A model generated the notes under the pieces. It made no database searches and was not told the origin of the DNA. It saw nothing but the letters and a program-made list of their open reading frames with translations. 64,000 nt of DNA, from the NCBI GenBank assembly GCA_035296905.1, contig DATHAA010000027.1, positions 1 to 64,000 of the forward strand, written 5' to 3'. How positions within the stretch are numbered: the first letter of the stretch is position 1; each line of letters starts with the position of its first letter. Source of the stretch: DATEOR01 sp035296905. Its GTDB lineage: Bacteria; Actinomycetota; Thermoleophilia; Gaiellales; Gaiellaceae. Positions 61,064-64,000 of this stretch are shown here, piece after piece. The position numbers and the translations under genes are program-made.

Positions 61064-62238
61064 CGCTCGCCTTCATGCCGCCGACCGAGCCGCCGCCGAC
61101 GCCGCCCGCGATATACGCGCCGGCTCCGCGGGAGGTCTCCTTCGGCGAGATCAGAGGCCGCGTGGCCGCGGGCACAAGGATCGTGAGCGTCCGCGTCGAC
61201 GGCGACTACAAGGGTCACGCCAATCTCGACGGACGCCGCTTCTGGAAGACGATCTCGCTGCCGAGCCATGACGTCACCATCCGCATCACGGCGGTGAACG
61301 CGATGGGCGACAAAGCCTCCTCGTCGGTCGGACCCGTCTACGGCCTCTCCCGCCGCGCACGCCCGCACGCGATCAAGGGCTCCCTCGACCGCGGGCTGCA
61401 GCGGAGGATTCGCGACCTCGTCGACGTCTTCCCTGGGACCTCGTCGGTCTATGTCCAGGATCTGCGGACCGGGAGAGGCGCGGCGTGGAACGCCCGGGCG
61501 CGGTTCATGGGCGCCTCGACGCTCAAGCTCGGGATCGCGATCGAGGTCCTGCGGGTGCTCGGCGGCAAGCCGGCCGCCAATTCGAGGATCGGCATGCTGT
61601 TCCGCCGCATGCTGGTCTACTCCGACAACGGGGCCGCGAACGACCTCGAGGTCTGGCTCGGGGGCGGGTCGATCTACACAGGAAGCGCGAGGGTCACGGC
61701 GACCCTGCGTGCGCTCGGCCTCTACGACTCCTATATCAACGGCGGCTACATCCTCGGGACAACCGACCGGCGACCGATTCCGCTCACCGTCGTAGAGCAG
61801 CCGTCGTACTACAGCACCGGGAAGTACACGTCGGCATGGGATCTCGCCCGGATCCACAAGTTCCTCCATCGAGGCGCGGGCGGCCACGGGGCGCTGCTCG
61901 GCCTGTCCGGTCACTTCACCGCGAGCGATGCGCGCTTCCTCCTCTGGACGCTGGCGCATGTTCTCGACCCCGGGAAGCTCGACCGGTATGTGGGCGACAA
62001 GCCCGGGGTCTCGGTGCTGCACAAGGCGGGCTGGATTTCCGTCGCCCGGCACGACAGCGGGCTCGTCTACTGGCAGGACGGTGGGTTCGTAGCCGTCGTG
62101 ATGACCTACAGCTCCGCGGGAGTCGGCGCGTCCTCGGATGTCCTCGCGGGAGAGATCGCCCGGACCGCGTTCAAGCACTTCTCTCGCACAAGCTCGGGCG
62201 CGCGCGTCGGCGGGCGCGGTCGTCTGTTTTCGTTCTAG
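61057..62238 (+). CDS. Serine hydrolase, class A beta-lactamase-like
   Basis: About 390 aa. An N-terminal beta domain (about 25-105, of the Big/Fn3-like kind) precedes a penicillin-binding fold with S-x-x-K in GASTLKLG, S-D-N in YSDNGAAND and K-A-G in HKAGW (K-T-G equivalent). I see no signal peptide, only a short proline-rich start, so export is unclear. GTG 61057 or ATG 61075 may be the start. Target, peptidoglycan or antibiotic, unknown. Confidence 0.8.
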   Translation: MVTLAFMPPTEPPPTPPAIYAPAPREVSFGEIRGRVAAGTRIVSVRVDGDYKGHANLDGRRFWKTISLPSHDVTIRITAVNAMGDKASSSVGPVYGLSRRARPHAIKGSLDRGLQRRIRDLVDVFPGTSSVYVQDLRTGRGAAWNARARFMGASTLKLGIAIEVLRVLGGKPAANSRIGMLFRRMLVYSDNGAANDLEVWLGGGSIYTGSARVTATLRALGLYDSYINGGYILGTTDRRPIPLTVVEQPSYYSTGKYTSAWDLARIHKFLHRGAGGHGALLGLSGHFTASDARFLLWTLAHVLDPGKLDRYVGDKPGVSVLHKAGWISVARHDSGLVYWQDGGFVAVVMTYSSAGVGASSDVLAGEIARTAFKHFSRTSSGARVGGRGRLFSF

Positions 62239-62254
62239 GGCCTAGGATGGGGCG

Positions 62255-63556
62255 ATGGCTCTCGCCTTCGAAATCGCCTTCGCCGCGGCAATCTGCGTCG
62301 TAGCCCTCTCTCTTCTGGCCGTCGTCCTGGGCAAGGCGAGCGACCGGCTCCTGCTCCTCGTTACGATCGCGCTCGCGGTTGGCTCGGCAGTCGCGGTCAT
62401 CGCGCTCGGCATCGACCTGGCGGACTCGTACACGGATGTGGACGCTCTCCTCCTCGCCGCCGGAGGGTTCGCCGCCGCCGCGGTCGCGGAGGCCGGGCTG
62501 CTCGCGCTGAACCGCGGTCTGCGGCGCATGCAGCAGGTCGAACAGCTCGCGGACGCAGCGCGCGACGAGATCCATGCATTTGCTGAGGAGGAGTCGCAGC
62601 AGCGGATCCTGGAGCTCGAGCGCATCCTGGCGAGGGAACGGGCAAACACGAGCCACCAGCTCAGCGAGCAGGAGCGCCGTCTGGCCGAGGAGAGGCGTGA
62701 CACGGTCGAGCGCCAGGCCGAGCGCGCGCGCGTCGAGCTCACCCAGACCGTGGCATCGGTGCAGGAGCGGCTGGAGCAGCGGCTGATGGCGTGGGCCGCA
62801 GACCTCGACCGAGGCCAGCGTGAGCTCGAGCGGAAGCTCGTCGAGCTCGGCCAGCAGCAGCGCGAGGCGGTGACCGCGTACGAGGCACGCCTCGCCGCCG
62901 ACGCGGAGCGGGTGGACGCCGCGAGCGAGGAGCAGCGTCTCGCCATCACGAAGCTCCGGGAGGAGCTGCAGCGATTCGGCACCTCCTTCCTCGAGGAAGG
63001 ACGCTCGGAGATCGAGATCCACGCGGCCGAGCGGCGCCGGGCGCTGCACGAGATGAGCGAGCGGATCCGCTCGCGGGAGCGCGCCCTACGGGAGCAGCTC
63101 GAGCGCGACGAGACGGAGGCGAGAGAGCGGATCGCCGCGGGCCTCGAGGAGGCGGAGCGCCGACACCTTGCCGCGCTAAACCGGGCCTTCGACCGCGCCG
63201 CGACGCGTCTCACCGAGTACGCCGAGAAGCAGTTCGACACGCAGATCAAGGCGTCGCGCGAGAAGGCCGCCGATCGCCTGTCGCGCGAGCTCGAGAAGGC
63301 GATCGAGCAGTTCGCGCGCCAGGCCGAGAAGGACGTCGCCGACCGGATCGCAGACATGGCGCGGATGACTGCCGAACGCCTCCAGCGCCGGATGAACGAC
63401 GTCGCCCGCTCGGCCGAGGCGCAGCACGATGTCGCTGCCGAGCGCGTCCGTCACCTTTCCGCCAGGCTCGAGGAGACCCTCGCGGCAGCCGAAGAGCGGC
63501 AGGCGGCGGTGGAGGCGGATTTGGACGCCTCCATGCGCAGCCTCGACCGCGATTGA
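62255..63556 (+). CDS. Membrane-anchored long coiled-coil protein
   Basis: 433 aa: three N-terminal hydrophobic segments (about 5-25, 32-52, 62-85), then an almost continuous charged coiled coil (about 90-430) rich in Glu, Arg, Ala and Gln with no other domain. Architecture recalls proteins that organise envelope or polar structures, but no family is recognised. Confidence 0.7.
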   Translation: MALAFEIAFAAAICVVALSLLAVVLGKASDRLLLLVTIALAVGSAVAVIALGIDLADSYTDVDALLLAAGGFAAAAVAEAGLLALNRGLRRMQQVEQLADAARDEIHAFAEEESQQRILELERILARERANTSHQLSEQERRLAEERRDTVERQAERARVELTQTVASVQERLEQRLMAWAADLDRGQRELERKLVELGQQQREAVTAYEARLAADAERVDAASEEQRLAITKLREELQRFGTSFLEEGRSEIEIHAAERRRALHEMSERIRSRERALREQLERDETEARERIAAGLEEAERRHLAALNRAFDRAATRLTEYAEKQFDTQIKASREKAADRLSRELEKAIEQFARQAEKDVADRIADMARMTAERLQRRMNDVARSAEAQHDVAAERVRHLSARLEETLAAAEERQAAVEADLDASMRSLDRD

Positions 63557-63607
63557 AACTGACTTTTCCGGGGAGGGTTCGTCCAAAGGAGACCGAACCT
63601 ACGCGGA

Positions 63608-63814
63608 ATGGAAGAGACGTTGACCACTCTCGAGCGGGAACAGGACGAACGCGGCAAGGTGGAAAGCTGGCGCCTCCATGTCCTCATGGAGGCCGGCTAT
63701 CCGCTTCCCATCGCCGAGCGGATCGCACAGAGCGACGCGGATCTCCACGAAGCGGTCGAGCTCGTCGGACCGCTGGGCTGCGTTCCGGACGTCGCCGCCC
63801 AGATCTTGCTCTAA
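63608..63814 (+). CDS. Small conserved hypothetical protein
   Basis: 68 aa, starts MEETLTTLEREQDERGKVESW; the middle (HVLMEAGYPLPIAERIAQSDADLHEAVELV) looks like a conserved helical motif seen in short actinobacterial proteins. Function unknown. GGAG lies a short way upstream. Confidence 0.65.
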   Translation: MEETLTTLEREQDERGKVESWRLHVLMEAGYPLPIAERIAQSDADLHEAVELVGPLGCVPDVAAQILL

Positions 63815-63863
63815 AGCGAGCCGATTTCTTCCACGCATGCTCGGCTGAGCTAGATTCGAGCGG

Positions 63864-64000
63864 GTGAAGGTCGAGCCGCTCCTCTACGGCGACCGCAAGG
63901 TCTACACCGTTTCCGCGTTCAACCGCGGCGTTGCCTCCTGGGTCGCCCGGCTCCCTTCGATCTGGGTCGAGGGGGAAGTGACTGAGTTCCGCCGCCAGCA
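63864..64000 (+). CDS. xseA: Exodeoxyribonuclease VII large subunit, N-terminal part (runs off the window)
   Basis: 45 codons from GTG 63864: VYTVSAFNRGVASWVARLPS followed by IWVEGEVTEFRRQ matches the OB-fold start of XseA (typically YTVSELNR...LWVEGEISNF). Subunit of the single-strand exonuclease; the rest lies beyond 64000. Confidence 0.88.
   Translation, partial: MKVEPLLYGDRKVYTVSAFNRGVASWVARLPSIWVEGEVTEFRRQ

Overview
The window is GC-rich, densely packed bacterial chromosome with strongly GC-biased third codon positions, short gaps, many 4-13 bp gene overlaps and frequent GTG/TTG starts. The gene flavour (GuaB3 beside GuaA, a DnaQ/GIY-YIG fusion with an actinobacterial-type SOS box, an EncFtn-like protein, short secreted proteins ending in a membrane helix) suggests Actinomycetota, most likely class Thermoleophilia. 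That placement is inference, not something I could search.

Layout. 1-558: no convincing gene, but several hairpins. 559-8925: a carboxylate-amine ligase, a peroxiredoxin with an in-frame TGA at the peroxidatic position (candidate selenoprotein), a large membrane protein, FabI, an SDR, a PAP2 protein, a flippase-like protein, an acyltransferase and a thioredoxin-fold protein. 8909-18124 is mostly minus strand: CCA/poly(A) nucleotidyltransferase, Alr, Nnr, AcpS and a HAD phosphatase, then GlmS, GlmM, S9 and L13, with an ArfB-like release factor on the plus strand. 18175-25122: two MFS transporters (one frameshifted), acylphosphatase, PAP2, an orphan EncFtn-like ferritin, GuaA and GuaB3. 25166-31738: a sugar kinase, a D,D-carboxypeptidase, LysM, PyrF, the SOS-box-controlled exonuclease/endonuclease fusion, HU and PyrE. 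31735-41230: roadblock protein, YihY, cNMP-binding protein, RdgB, MgtC, RNase PH, MurI, PabB with a class IV aminotransferase, and small metabolic genes. 41227-46103: an AlkA-like glycosylase, a HAD phosphatase and the tyrosine degradation enzymes HmgA, FAH and HppD.

46953-49490 is an AT-richer island inserted inside an EamA-transporter gene. The island carries its own version of the first 24 codons of the interrupted gene, spelled with different codons, so the transporter frame is restored. The original GC-rich 5' end is stranded about 2.5 kb away at 49489-49559. The island encodes five small unrecognised proteins and no visible recombinase.

49683-64000: a lipoprotein and a secreted L,D-transpeptidase-like protein, a FabL-like SDR, a DHA2 efflux pump with its MarR regulator, a YhhQ transporter, a class III aminotransferase with proline dehydrogenase, LysE, ferritin, GNAT, a MenG/UbiE-type methyltransferase with a polytopic membrane partner, a class-A-beta-lactamase-like hydrolase, a coiled-coil membrane protein, and the start of xseA at the edge.

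The strongest second-look items are the recoded-target island, the Sec peroxiredoxin with a SECIS-like hairpin, the SOS box on the nuclease fusion, and a dispersed three-hairpin element found just after minus-strand stop codons at three loci. I saw no tRNA, rRNA, CRISPR array or classical insertion sequence.
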